Shown: one piece after another, positions 22,247 through 29,978 of the stretch
How the letters are laid out: every line of letters begins with the position of its first letter
Position numbering within the stretch: the first letter of the stretch is position 1
Assembly: GCA_024682075.1 (NCBI GenBank)
Contig: JAIKZQ010000002.1
Span: 1 to 34,407, forward strand
Direction of reading: 5' to 3'
From: Lachnospiraceae bacterium
Lineage (GTDB): Bacteria; Bacillota; Clostridia; Lachnospirales; Lachnospiraceae
Length of the DNA: 34,407 nucleotides
Translations under genes and position numbers: made by a program
Notes under the pieces: model-generated
Databases searched by the model: none
What the model was told of the DNA's origin: nothing
Seen by the model: only the letters and a program-made list of their open reading frames with translations

Positions 22247-24388
22247 GTGGCGAAGAAGATTACTGATTTCAGAGATCCCAAGTATTATACAAACAGAGAA
22301 CTGAGCTGGGTTGAGTTCGACAGAAGGATACTTTCGGAAAGCAGGGACAAGCAGACTCCTCTTTTTGAAAGGCTTAAATTCCTTGCCATCGTATCTTCCA
22401 ACCTGGATGAATTCGTGATGGTAAGAGTGGGGTCGCTCCTTGACATGCAGGTTGCGGGATATGACAAGCCCGATATCGCGGGAATGACTGTCCCCGAGCA
22501 GCTGCAGGCAATAAGCGACAGTGTCCATACCCTTGTGTATGACCAGTATAAGTCCCTGAGGACGGAACTTCTTCCCGAACTTAAGAAGAATGGTCTGGAG
22601 CTTGTCAGAAGCCATGAGGAAATGACTGCCGCCGAATGCAGGTTCGCCGATGAGTATTTCCGCACTCTGGTGTATCCCGTACTTACACCGATGGCCGTGG
22701 ATTCGTCGAGACCTTTCCCTCTGATCATGAACAAGTCTCTCAACATCGGAGCAATGGTCAGAAAAAAGGACGGAGGAAAGGAACTGGAATTTGCGACCGT
22801 ACAGGTTCCTTCGGTTCTTCCCAGGGTTTTGAGCCTTCCCGGAAACGAAAAGCATAAGAGGATAATACTTCTCGAAGAGATAATAGAGAGAAACATGAAA
22901 TCGCTGTTTCTCAATTATGACATCGTATGCGCGCATCCTTACAGGATCACCAGAAACGGTGACATGAACATCGATGAGGATGAAGCCGAAGATCTGCTCA
23001 AGGAGATCGAAAAGTCCGTGAAGGCCCGCCAGAGAGGAGAGGTCATCAGGCTTGAGATCGAGCAGAGGGCTGACAAGAGGCTTCTTTCTTTCCTGAGAAG
23101 GGAACTGAACATAAATGATAATGAGCTTTTTGCTATCGACGGACCGCTTGATCTGACCGCTTTTTTCAAGATCTCTTCGATGCCCGGATTCGAGTCGCTG
23201 AAGAATCCTCCGTTTGAGCCTGCACAGGTTCCGGAACTTCCTGCGGGATGCGATGTGTTTGCACAGATCCGTAAAGGAGACATATTGCTGTTCCATCCTT
23301 ACCAGTCCTTTGAGCCCGTCGTGGACTTTGTCAGGAAGGCTGCACTTGATCCCGATGTGCTTGCGATAAAGCAGACACTTTACAGGGTCAGCGGTAACTC
23401 ACCGATCATCGCGGCACTTGCACAGGCTGCCGAGAACGGAAAGCAGGTAACGGTCCTGGTAGAGCTGAAGGCCCGTTTTGACGAAGAGCATAACATCGTC
23501 TGGGCGAGAATGCTCGAAAAAGCAGGATGCCACGTCATATACGGACTTGTCGGCCTGAAGACGCATTCGAAGATCACGCTCGTCGTCAGAAAAGAGAACG
23601 AGGGTATCAGAAGATACGTGCACCTGGGAACGGGCAACTATAACGACGCCACCGCCAGGATATATACGGACATCGGATTCATGACATGCAGGGAGCAGAT
23701 CGGAGAAGATGCCACGGCAGTCTTCAACATGCTGAGCGGTTATTCGGAGCCCAAGGCATGGAACTCGCTTGTTGTGGCTCCCTTATGGCTCAAGGACAGA
23801 TTCCTGTATCTGATCGAGCGTGAGGCGGATATCGCAAGGAGCGGCAAGATGGGAAGGATCGTGGCCAAGATGAACTCGCTTTCCGATCCGGACATCATAG
23901 AGGCTTTGTACAAGGCTTCGGCAGCAGGCGTTAAGATCGAGCTCATCGTAAGAGGAATATGCTGTCTGAAGACCGGAATAAAGGGAGTCAGTGAGAATAT
24001 CTCCGTAAGATCCATCACCGGCAACTTCCTCGAACATGCGAGGATCTTCTGGTTCAAGAATGATGAGAATCCGGAAGTGTACTGCGGAAGTGCCGACTGG
24101 ATGCCGAGGAATCTCGAGAGAAGAGTTGAGATAGTCTTTCCCGTGACTGATGAAGCACTTAAGGCAAGACTCTGGCACATACTTGACACTGAACTTAAGG
24201 ATAACAGAAGGGCGAACGTATTAAGGCCTCTCGGAACGGAATATTCAAAAGAAGGACTGAGGCAGAAGAAGGCTGTTGATTCGCAGATGATAGCGGCTAA
24301 GGAAGCTGCGGATGCCGCGAAGAAAGCAAGCCCGAAGAAGACTTCCGAGAGCAGGGTGTTCATCCCGAAGACCAAGCCCGCAAAGTAA
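22247..24388 (+). CDS. ppk1: Polyphosphate kinase 1
   Basis: PPK1 makes polyphosphate from ATP reversibly. The gene starts with GTG preceded by AAAGGA. The 713-residue sequence has the N domain (NRELSWVEFDRRILSE), then LDEFVMVRVGSL, and the two phospholipase-D-like domains with the catalytic His440 in LKTHSKITLV and His597 in FLEHARIFWF, matching E. coli His435 and His592. ATP-site residues YRVSGNSPII and RFDEEHNI are intact. A Lys/Ala-rich tail of about 45 residues extends past the usual end. A GGGACGGTTC-type inverted repeat follows directly. Confidence 0.97.
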   Translation: MAKKITDFRDPKYYTNRELSWVEFDRRILSESRDKQTPLFERLKFLAIVSSNLDEFVMVRVGSLLDMQVAGYDKPDIAGMTVPEQLQAISDSVHTLVYDQYKSLRTELLPELKKNGLELVRSHEEMTAAECRFADEYFRTLVYPVLTPMAVDSSRPFPLIMNKSLNIGAMVRKKDGGKELEFATVQVPSVLPRVLSLPGNEKHKRIILLEEIIERNMKSLFLNYDIVCAHPYRITRNGDMNIDEDEAEDLLKEIEKSVKARQRGEVIRLEIEQRADKRLLSFLRRELNINDNELFAIDGPLDLTAFFKISSMPGFESLKNPPFEPAQVPELPAGCDVFAQIRKGDILLFHPYQSFEPVVDFVRKAALDPDVLAIKQTLYRVSGNSPIIAALAQAAENGKQVTVLVELKARFDEEHNIVWARMLEKAGCHVIYGLVGLKTHSKITLVVRKENEGIRRYVHLGTGNYNDATARIYTDIGFMTCREQIGEDATAVFNMLSGYSEPKAWNSLVVAPLWLKDRFLYLIEREADIARSGKMGRIVAKMNSLSDPDIIEALYKASAAGVKIELIVRGICCLKTGIKGVSENISVRSITGNFLEHARIFWFKNDENPEVYCGSADWMPRNLERRVEIVFPVTDEALKARLWHILDTELKDNRRANVLRPLGTEYSKEGLRQKKAVDSQMIAAKEAADAAKKASPKKTSESRVFIPKTKPAK

Positions 24389-24395
24389 AAACAAA

Positions 24396-24542
24396 GGGAA
24401 CGGTTCCGCTGTTTCATCCACTTTTTCTGCGTACGTGCACTGTACAAATATTTCCGTTCACTGTACGCTCGCAGGGCTTTTCTAAAGAATGCCTGTGGGA
24501 ATCAAAACCCGAATAATATTGAGAAACAGTGGAACCGTCCCC
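24396..24542. repeat. GGGACGGTTC family copy C, arms split by about 107 bases
   Basis: The arm 24396-24415 matches the reverse complement of 24523-24542 at 18 of 20 positions. The right end reads, on the minus strand, GTGAACGAGGGGACGGTTCC, close to copy B. The inside contains further short inverted repeats (GCGTAC...GTACGC) and no gene. The whole gap 24389-24566 holds nothing else. Confidence 0.65.
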
Positions 24543-24566
24543 TCGTTCACAAAAGGAAATAAAAGA

Positions 24567-25181
24567 ATGAGAATTGTACTTGCATCTGCATCCCCGAGAA
24601 GAAGGGAGATACTCGACCAGCTGGGAATTGAATATGACGTGTGCGTCAGCAGCGCGGATGAGAACACGATCGAGAAGGATCCGAAGAATCTTGTGATGAT
24701 CCTTTCGGAGCGTAAGGCAATGTCCGTTCTAGGCAAGATTGAGAAGGATGAGGCCTGGACGGGCGAGCTTGCGGATAACGAGACATACTGCGTGATAGGA
24801 TGCGACACGGTCGTGTATCAGCAGAACGGAAACGGCATTCTGGGAAAGCCGCGCAGCGAGGCTGAGGCGTTCGAGATGCTCTCGTCGCTTCAGGGCGGAT
24901 ATCATGAAGTCTATTCGGGTGTCACCATACTGGTGAGCGGCCTGAAGACTCCGGTTAAAAGAAGTTTCTGGGAACGCACGGTGGTTCATTTTTCCGAGAT
25001 GAGTGATGAGGAGATCCTCGAATACATCAGGACAAAAGATCCCATGGACAAGGCCGGAGCATATGGCATTCAGGGATTTTGCGCCAGATACATTGAGGGG
25101 ATCGAAGGAGACTATCTGAATGTCGTGGGACTTCCGGGGAATCACCTGTACAAAGAACTTAAGTCACTCGGAATAGTGTGA
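24567..25181 (+). CDS. maf: Maf-family nucleotide pyrophosphatase
   Basis: Maf proteins hydrolyse non-canonical or surplus nucleoside triphosphates (dTTP/UTP type or m7GTP type). The start at 24567 is chosen because MRIVLASASPRRREIL is the exact family N-terminus and AAAGGAAA lies upstream; an in-frame ATG at 24489 would begin inside the repeat. The 204-residue product has ASASPRRREILDQLG, ERKAMSVLG, CDTVVYQ (catalytic Asp) with GILGKPRSEAEAFEML, and DKAGAYGIQGFCARYIEGI. It leads a packed run of six genes; the next start is one base after its stop. Confidence 0.96.
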   Translation: MRIVLASASPRRREILDQLGIEYDVCVSSADENTIEKDPKNLVMILSERKAMSVLGKIEKDEAWTGELADNETYCVIGCDTVVYQQNGNGILGKPRSEAEAFEMLSSLQGGYHEVYSGVTILVSGLKTPVKRSFWERTVVHFSEMSDEEILEYIRTKDPMDKAGAYGIQGFCARYIEGIEGDYLNVVGLPGNHLYKELKSLGIV

Positions 25182-25182
25182 G

Positions 25183-26157
25183 ATGGAAATATACTTTGCA
25201 CCAATGGAGGGGATGACCTCATCTCTTCTCAGAAATCTGCATAATGAGTTTTTCGGCGGATGCGACAAGTATTTTACTCCTTTCATCTCGACCAATGAGA
25301 ATTACCTCCTCAATCACAAGGAGCAAAGGGATGTGGATCCCGCCAATAACGAAGGACTGAAGCTGGTACCGCAGATCATCACCAATTCCGCTCATCAGAG
25401 CGCGGAGTATCTGTACATGATCCATGAAAAGTACGGATATGAAGAGGTCAACATCAACATGGGCTGCCCCTCGGGCTGTGTGGTTTCCAAGGATAAGGGA
25501 TCCGGAATGCTCAGAAGTCCCGATGCACTTGAGGATTTTATGGCGGATCTTGAAAAAGAGATACACGAAGTAAGGCCGGAGGGAACTTTTCTTCCCGATG
25601 TATCGATCAAGACAAGGATCGGGTATTATTCCGAGGATGAGCATAAAAGACTGACAGAAATCTTCATGGCTCATCCCGTAAAGCAGATCATCATTCATCC
25701 GAGGTTCAGGAATCAGATGTATAAGGGTGAGGTTCACCTGGATGAGTTCGGATACATGTACGATGCTTTTACAGACGCCGGCATCGGTGTTGTATATAAC
25801 GGCGACATAAATACGAAGGAAGATTATGACCGCATCGCAGATCGGTTTCCGAAGCTTGACGGAGTGATGATAGGAAGGGGACTTCTGAGGGATCCTTCTC
25901 TGGCAAGGCAGATAAAAGGCGGAGAGAAAGCCGGTAACGAGGAATACCTCGGATACATGGAGGCAGTGCTCGACGGATATGCGAAAGTCATCCCTTCGGA
26001 AAAGAATGTGCTGGCAAAGGTAAAGGATCTGTGGAATTTTGCAAAGCCTGCTTTTTCGGGAAATGACAAAGGATACAAGGATATGTGCAAGGCGGATTCG
26101 CTTGAAAGCTTCAGGGTCTGCATGAGGCAGTTTGTGAGGAATTCCGTTTTGGATTGA
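25183..26157 (+). CDS. dus: tRNA-dihydrouridine synthase family protein
   Basis: Dus enzymes use FMN and NADPH to reduce uridine in tRNA. The 324-residue TIM barrel begins IYFAPMEGMTSSLLRNLHNE, with the substrate loop VNINMGCPSGCVVSKDKGSG (catalytic Cys), SIKTRIGYYS, IIIHPRFRNQMYKG and VVYNGDI, then GVMIGRGLLRDPSL for FMN phosphate. The sequence is a variant form: many Dus have HGRTR where this has HPRFRNQ. The start is one base after the maf stop and has no strong site, so it is coupled to maf. Confidence 0.93.
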   Translation: MEIYFAPMEGMTSSLLRNLHNEFFGGCDKYFTPFISTNENYLLNHKEQRDVDPANNEGLKLVPQIITNSAHQSAEYLYMIHEKYGYEEVNINMGCPSGCVVSKDKGSGMLRSPDALEDFMADLEKEIHEVRPEGTFLPDVSIKTRIGYYSEDEHKRLTEIFMAHPVKQIIIHPRFRNQMYKGEVHLDEFGYMYDAFTDAGIGVVYNGDINTKEDYDRIADRFPKLDGVMIGRGLLRDPSLARQIKGGEKAGNEEYLGYMEAVLDGYAKVIPSEKNVLAKVKDLWNFAKPAFSGNDKGYKDMCKADSLESFRVCMRQFVRNSVLD

Positions 26158-26181
26158 TGGAAAAATACGGGGGATATGCAT

Positions 26182-26439
26182 ATGTATGATGACAAGGTAT
26201 TGGATGTTTTTTTGAGGGATCAGAAGAAGCTCTTTGATGAGCCTGTTGCGGAAACCAGACAGGAAGCTAATGATTTCCTTGAGGAACTGATGGCAGTAGT
26301 GGTCGGTTCCGCCGATGAAGTAAGGGAGTATTTCGAGGAGGAAGGCGTGGATTTTGAAGCGCCCGAGATCGAAGATATCCTTAAGGCGGATGAAGTATTT
26401 GAGATAGGTGACGGAAGATACCTGATCGTGGAAGGATGA
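26182..26439 (+). CDS. Small acidic protein of unknown function
   Basis: The ribosome site GGGGG (26169-26173) is 2 bases from an ATG at 26176 but 8 bases from the ATG at 26182, so the second is chosen (85 residues). The protein is strongly acidic, mainly helical (LRDQKKLFDEPVAETRQEAN, then EVREYFEEEGVDFE), and ends in strands (EVFEIGDGRYLIVEG). No membrane helix or known motif is seen. It lies between dus and the acyltransferase in the run of six genes, with 24 and 6 bases to its neighbours. I do not recognise the family. Confidence 0.65.
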   Translation: MYDDKVLDVFLRDQKKLFDEPVAETRQEANDFLEELMAVVVGSADEVREYFEEEGVDFEAPEIEDILKADEVFEIGDGRYLIVEG

Positions 26440-26445
26440 ATCAAG

Positions 26446-27708
26446 TTGGATAGACAGATCAGATGGGACAGATTGGATAATACAGGGTACTTGTTTCCCT
26501 CGATAGCAGGGGAGAACATGACCAGCACATACAGGATCTCGATAATCCTGAATGAGGAGATAGATAAGGCACTCCTTCAGAAAGCGCTGGACATACTTCT
26601 TCCCAAGATAGACCTTTTCAATGTCAGGCTCAGGAAAGGTTTCTTCTGGTACTATTTCGAGGAAAACGGAAAGCCCGCACCGAGGGTCGTTGAAGAGACT
26701 CTCCCCTGCAGGTTCATAAGGGCAAACAGGAATCATTCGTATCTATTCAGGGTCACATATTACGGGAAGAGGATCAATCTTGAAGTTTTCCATGCACTTA
26801 CCGACGGAATGGGCGGGATCAATTTCATCAGGGAGCTTGCGTATCAGTATCTGAGGCTGACTCACCCGGATGAACTTAAAGGTGACGGCTTATGTGCCGA
26901 TACCTCACTCAACAAGGAAGACAGCTTTGTCAGGAATTACAAGAGCGCCAAGCCCAAGGGCTTCGTTGCCAAGAAGGCCTTCCTCATAAAGGGAAAGCAT
27001 CTTCCCGACGGAAAGCTCGGACTGATGCACCTTACGATGTCCGTGCAGGATCTCAAGAAGGTTACACATGCCAAGGAAGTCTCCATCAATGAGTACATGG
27101 TGGCACTGACGGCATATTCGATATACAAGAACGGATTCAGGGGAAGATCTGGAGACAGGCCGATAAGAGTCGCGGTTCCCGTTAACCTCAGGCCTTTCTA
27201 TGATTCCTATACCACCAAGAATTTCTTTGTCGTGGTATCAGCAGAGATAGGCGACAGGGAAGAAGAATACACTTTTGATGACATCCTTCAGATCTGCAAG
27301 ACCACGTTAAGGGAGCAGATCAACAAAGAGCATCTCGAGGACCTGTTCAGCTATTCTGTATCCAATCAGATGAATCCTTTCCTGAAGGCCATTCCTCTCG
27401 GGATCAAGAATATCGCGATCAAATTCGTATATACGAGATCCGCAACGGCAAATACCACCACGGTGACGAATGTCGGAAACATCAAGATCCTTGACGAATA
27501 CAGAAAGTTCATCAAGGGCTTTACGGCAAACATCGCAATGAGCATAGGTCAGGACATAAAAGGCACGATCCTTTCCTACGGCGATGATTTCGTTTATACC
27601 TTCTCCACGTCACTGGAGGATACCTCAATTGAGAGAACATTTGTCAAGCAGCTGGCTGCGGACGGAATAAGAGTGAGCGTGACAACGAACGGAGTTTTTT
27701 ATGGCTGA
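26446..27708 (+). CDS. Condensation-superfamily acyltransferase (alcohol acetyltransferase-like)
   Basis: The 420-residue protein starts with TTG at 26446, with GGAAGGA upstream. It carries the HxxxDG catalytic motif in VFHALTDGMGG (His116, Asp120, Gly121), the hallmark of CoA-dependent acyltransferases such as CAT, polyketide-associated PapA and alcohol acetyltransferases. The solvent-channel motif DFGWG of plant BAHD enzymes is absent; YRISIILNEEIDKALLQKAL is a typical entry strand-helix. The next gene overlaps by 8 bases and a lipase/esterase comes after, so this set could make and break an acyl ester. Substrate unknown. Membrane association may come from its neighbour. Confidence 0.8.
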   Translation: MDRQIRWDRLDNTGYLFPSIAGENMTSTYRISIILNEEIDKALLQKALDILLPKIDLFNVRLRKGFFWYYFEENGKPAPRVVEETLPCRFIRANRNHSYLFRVTYYGKRINLEVFHALTDGMGGINFIRELAYQYLRLTHPDELKGDGLCADTSLNKEDSFVRNYKSAKPKGFVAKKAFLIKGKHLPDGKLGLMHLTMSVQDLKKVTHAKEVSINEYMVALTAYSIYKNGFRGRSGDRPIRVAVPVNLRPFYDSYTTKNFFVVVSAEIGDREEEYTFDDILQICKTTLREQINKEHLEDLFSYSVSNQMNPFLKAIPLGIKNIAIKFVYTRSATANTTTVTNVGNIKILDEYRKFIKGFTANIAMSIGQDIKGTILSYGDDFVYTFSTSLEDTSIERTFVKQLAADGIRVSVTTNGVFYG

Positions 27709-28366
27709 GTGTAAAAAGTGCGGAGTGCACATAACCGATGATACGGACAGATGCCCGTTTTGCAGATGCGTTCTGGAAGATGACGGCATAAAGGGAGAGA
27801 ATGTCTATCCGGATACCGAAGAAACGGTAAAGTTCTGGAGGATCTTAAGAAAGATCGTTCTCTTTTTATCCATATGCGCTGTCGGAGGAATGATAATAGC
27901 CCAGTATATGGGAGCTGACATATTCAACTGGATCGTTGTCGTGTCGCTTATCCTTCTTTTCGTGAACGTGAGCATCTACATGAGCATCACGGGAAAGATA
28001 GGATATATGTTCAAGACTCTGTTCCTCACGATGATGGCAGTCATTATCCTGATAGGCATAGATTATTTCACGGGATATAAAAGATGGTCGCTGGACTATA
28101 CGCTTCCCGCAGGCATTATTTTCCTTAACGGAGGATGCGTCGCTCTCATGATCATCAATCACAGAAACTGGCAGAGCTATATCAGCCTTCAGCTCTTCAA
28201 TATCTTCTGGAGCATAGTGATAGCACTTCTCCTTAAGTTTGAAGTGATAAGACAGCCCGTGATGGTGGTCATAGCCGTCTCACTGTCGGTGCTTATCTTT
28301 ACCGGAACGCTCATCTTCGGCGGAAGACGTGCTTCCGATGAACTTAAGAGGAGATTCTTCATCTGA
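27701..28366 (+). CDS. Zinc-ribbon multi-pass membrane protein (DUF6320-like)
   Basis: The 221-residue product starts with a zinc ribbon (C4-x2-C7 ... C18-x2-C21: ECKKCGVHITDDTDRCPFC) and then has about six hydrophobic segments from residue 48 on. It ends with a basic tail (RRASDELKRRFF). The pattern matches proteins annotated as DUF6320 in Clostridia, by my recognition only. It overlaps the acyltransferase by 8 bases and the esterase by one base (TGATG), so the three are translationally coupled. It may tether the two soluble enzymes to the membrane; this is inference from order. Confidence 0.75.
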   Translation: MAECKKCGVHITDDTDRCPFCRCVLEDDGIKGENVYPDTEETVKFWRILRKIVLFLSICAVGGMIIAQYMGADIFNWIVVVSLILLFVNVSIYMSITGKIGYMFKTLFLTMMAVIILIGIDYFTGYKRWSLDYTLPAGIIFLNGGCVALMIINHRNWQSYISLQLFNIFWSIVIALLLKFEVIRQPVMVVIAVSLSVLIFTGTLIFGGRRASDELKRRFFI

Positions 28367-29520
28367 TGGCCATTATCAAGCTTCCATGGATAAAAAAATA
28401 CGAGCGTCTGGATCATGAAGTGACTCCGGAAAACGAGGAGACTGCTTCTGCCCCCGGTGATGATACTGCCGGCTCTCCTTCGGAAAATGAAGATGATATG
28501 GATACTCTTTATACCGAGGCTGCTTATTCCGGGGATGAAAAAGAAGAACCGGATGAAACTGACGCAAAAGAGTCCGCGGATGACGCTCAGAACGCGGAGG
28601 CAGCAGGCGTATCTTCGAGAGGCAGGGTCCTTTCGAGGATGATATCCTATATCTCCAATGAGTCGATGATGGGCAAGAGCCTCAAGACCGGAGAGCTGAG
28701 GAAGAAAATGCAGGAGCCTGCCTGGAATGTTCCTGCTCCGTTTAACATGACGAGCTTTGACCTGGAACATTTTTCCATGAAGATGCTCTCATCCAGGGAA
28801 AATCCCGATATTGAACACGTTATCCTCCAGCTTCACGGCGGCGGATACATGGGCTCGATAAGGAATGCATATTACGTTTTTGCAGGGCTTTACAATGAGA
28901 TAAGCCACGGCATGAATGTCCTGTGTCCTGATTACAGGGTCGCACCCGAAGATCCGTATCCCGCGGCGCTTGAAGATGCGCTTGCATCATATGAATGGCT
29001 TCTCGGACACGGATACAAAGCGGAGAACATTATCCTTGCAGGTGACAGTGCAGGAGGAGGTCTTGCCCTGGCACTGTGCATGTATCTGAGAGACAACGGA
29101 AAGACTCTTCCCATGGGCATCATCGCCATGAGTCCCTGGGCTGATCTTACCGCATCCGGAGCATCCTATGAGTTCAATTTCGAGAAGGATCCTCTGTACG
29201 GAAATACAAAGGAAAGTCTTATATACATAAATGCATATCCGGGAGATAACGATAAGACCGATCCGTACATTTCACCGGTGTTCGGAAGCTTCAGGGATTT
29301 CCCTCCGATGCTGATCCAGGTCGGAGCAAATGAAATGCTCCTGTCCGATTCGGAAACGGTTGCCGAAAAGGCACGTGCCGAAGGAGTCAAGGTAAGGCTG
29401 CATGTTTATGAGGGCATGTTCCATGATTTCCAGATGGCCTATACCGCAATCCCCGAGTCCAAGAAAGCATGGGCCGAAGCGGGAAAGTTCATAGACATTC
29501 TTTTGAACGGAGCACCGTGA
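28366..29520 (+). CDS. Alpha/beta-hydrolase esterase (HSL family) with acidic N-terminal extension
   Basis: The catalytic domain (from about residue 125) is HSL-type: oxyanion motif LQLHGGGYMGS (His157), nucleophile GDSAGGG (Ser228), with Asp328 in LLSDSE and His353 in GMFHDFQ completing the triad. DYRVAPEDPYPAALEDA is family-typical. In front lies an unusual low-complexity stretch of about 65 residues rich in Glu, Asp, Ala and Ser (residues 20-82), following a short basic/hydrophobic start. The start codon shares one base with the previous stop. Its pairing with an acyltransferase suggests opposite ester-forming and ester-cleaving activities. Substrate unknown. Confidence 0.88.
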   Translation: MAIIKLPWIKKYERLDHEVTPENEETASAPGDDTAGSPSENEDDMDTLYTEAAYSGDEKEEPDETDAKESADDAQNAEAAGVSSRGRVLSRMISYISNESMMGKSLKTGELRKKMQEPAWNVPAPFNMTSFDLEHFSMKMLSSRENPDIEHVILQLHGGGYMGSIRNAYYVFAGLYNEISHGMNVLCPDYRVAPEDPYPAALEDALASYEWLLGHGYKAENIILAGDSAGGGLALALCMYLRDNGKTLPMGIIAMSPWADLTASGASYEFNFEKDPLYGNTKESLIYINAYPGDNDKTDPYISPVFGSFRDFPPMLIQVGANEMLLSDSETVAEKARAEGVKVRLHVYEGMFHDFQMAYTAIPESKKAWAEAGKFIDILLNGAP

Positions 29521-29576
29521 CGGAAAGAGTGAGTCTGTTCATCATCTGCACATGAGACTTCATCCGGCATGGTATA

Positions 29577-29604
29577 TTGAAAATGCCTTAAAATGCGATA
29601 TACT
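29577..29604 (+). promoter_or_regulatory. Promoter of the small-protein/hydrolase pair
   Basis: TTGAAA (29577-29582) and TATACT (29599-29604) are 16 bases apart, about 80 bases before the start at 29685. Confidence 0.6.
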
Positions 29605-29615
29605 TTATATAAGTA

Positions 29616-29630
29616 ACCTGCATGACAGGT
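29616..29630. promoter_or_regulatory. Inverted repeat at the transcription start of the 29685 gene
   Basis: ACCTG-CATGA-CAGGT, followed by TTTT, lies about 12 bases after the -10. It could be an operator or a short attenuator. The stem is only five pairs. Confidence 0.35.
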
Positions 29631-29684
29631 TTTTCCCGATGATGCGTCCTGTGACGAGCGTTTTTCCGGGAGAAAGGAGCATAT

Positions 29685-29975
29685 ATGAGATGCAGAAGAG
29701 TACCTCTTGAAGCTGATGTTCAAAAGTACGAGCCCGGCAAGGGCCTTGAGGACGGATTCGAGCTTTTGAGCGATGTCATCACCAAGCAGTGGTTCGTGAC
29801 AGCCAAGCTCATCCAGGTCACCCGCGAGGACGGCTCCATAGTATGTCCTTATATTTCTCACAGAAGGGGGAGAACCTTCATAGGTGAGGGAGATTATATC
29901 ATCCTTGATGATGACGGAACCAAGCATGTGTGCGGCGGTGACAAGATCTTCCAGCGCTATGAAGAGGTTAAGTAA
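29685..29975 (+). CDS. Small protein of unknown function
   Basis: The 96-residue product starts 6 bases after an AAAGGAG site. It is strand-rich: WFVTAKLIQVTREDGSIVCP, then ISHRRGRTFIGEGDYIILDD and DGTKHVCGGDKIFQRYEEVK. The centre (GEGDYIILDDDG) looks like a PGDY-type beta turn seen in small SH3-like or ring-barrel folds, though I cannot name the family. Two Cys near the centre and the end are isolated. It has its own promoter and lies 3 bases before the next coding start, so it is cotranscribed with the membrane hydrolase. Confidence 0.6.
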   Translation: MRCRRVPLEADVQKYEPGKGLEDGFELLSDVITKQWFVTAKLIQVTREDGSIVCPYISHRRGRTFIGEGDYIILDDDGTKHVCGGDKIFQRYEEVK

Positions 29976-29978
29976 GCC

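Noticed and set aside
22040..23296. 418-codon open frame on the minus strand inside ppx/ppk1
   Set aside because: It is fully antisense to two clear enzymes and its composition (many Leu, His, Arg, Ser) is that of a shadow frame.
25219..26736. 505-codon open frame on the minus strand across dus and the following genes
   Set aside because: It is antisense to dus, whose motifs are unmistakable, has no ribosome site and shows no recognisable domain. Codon bias of the plus-strand genes keeps the complementary frame open.
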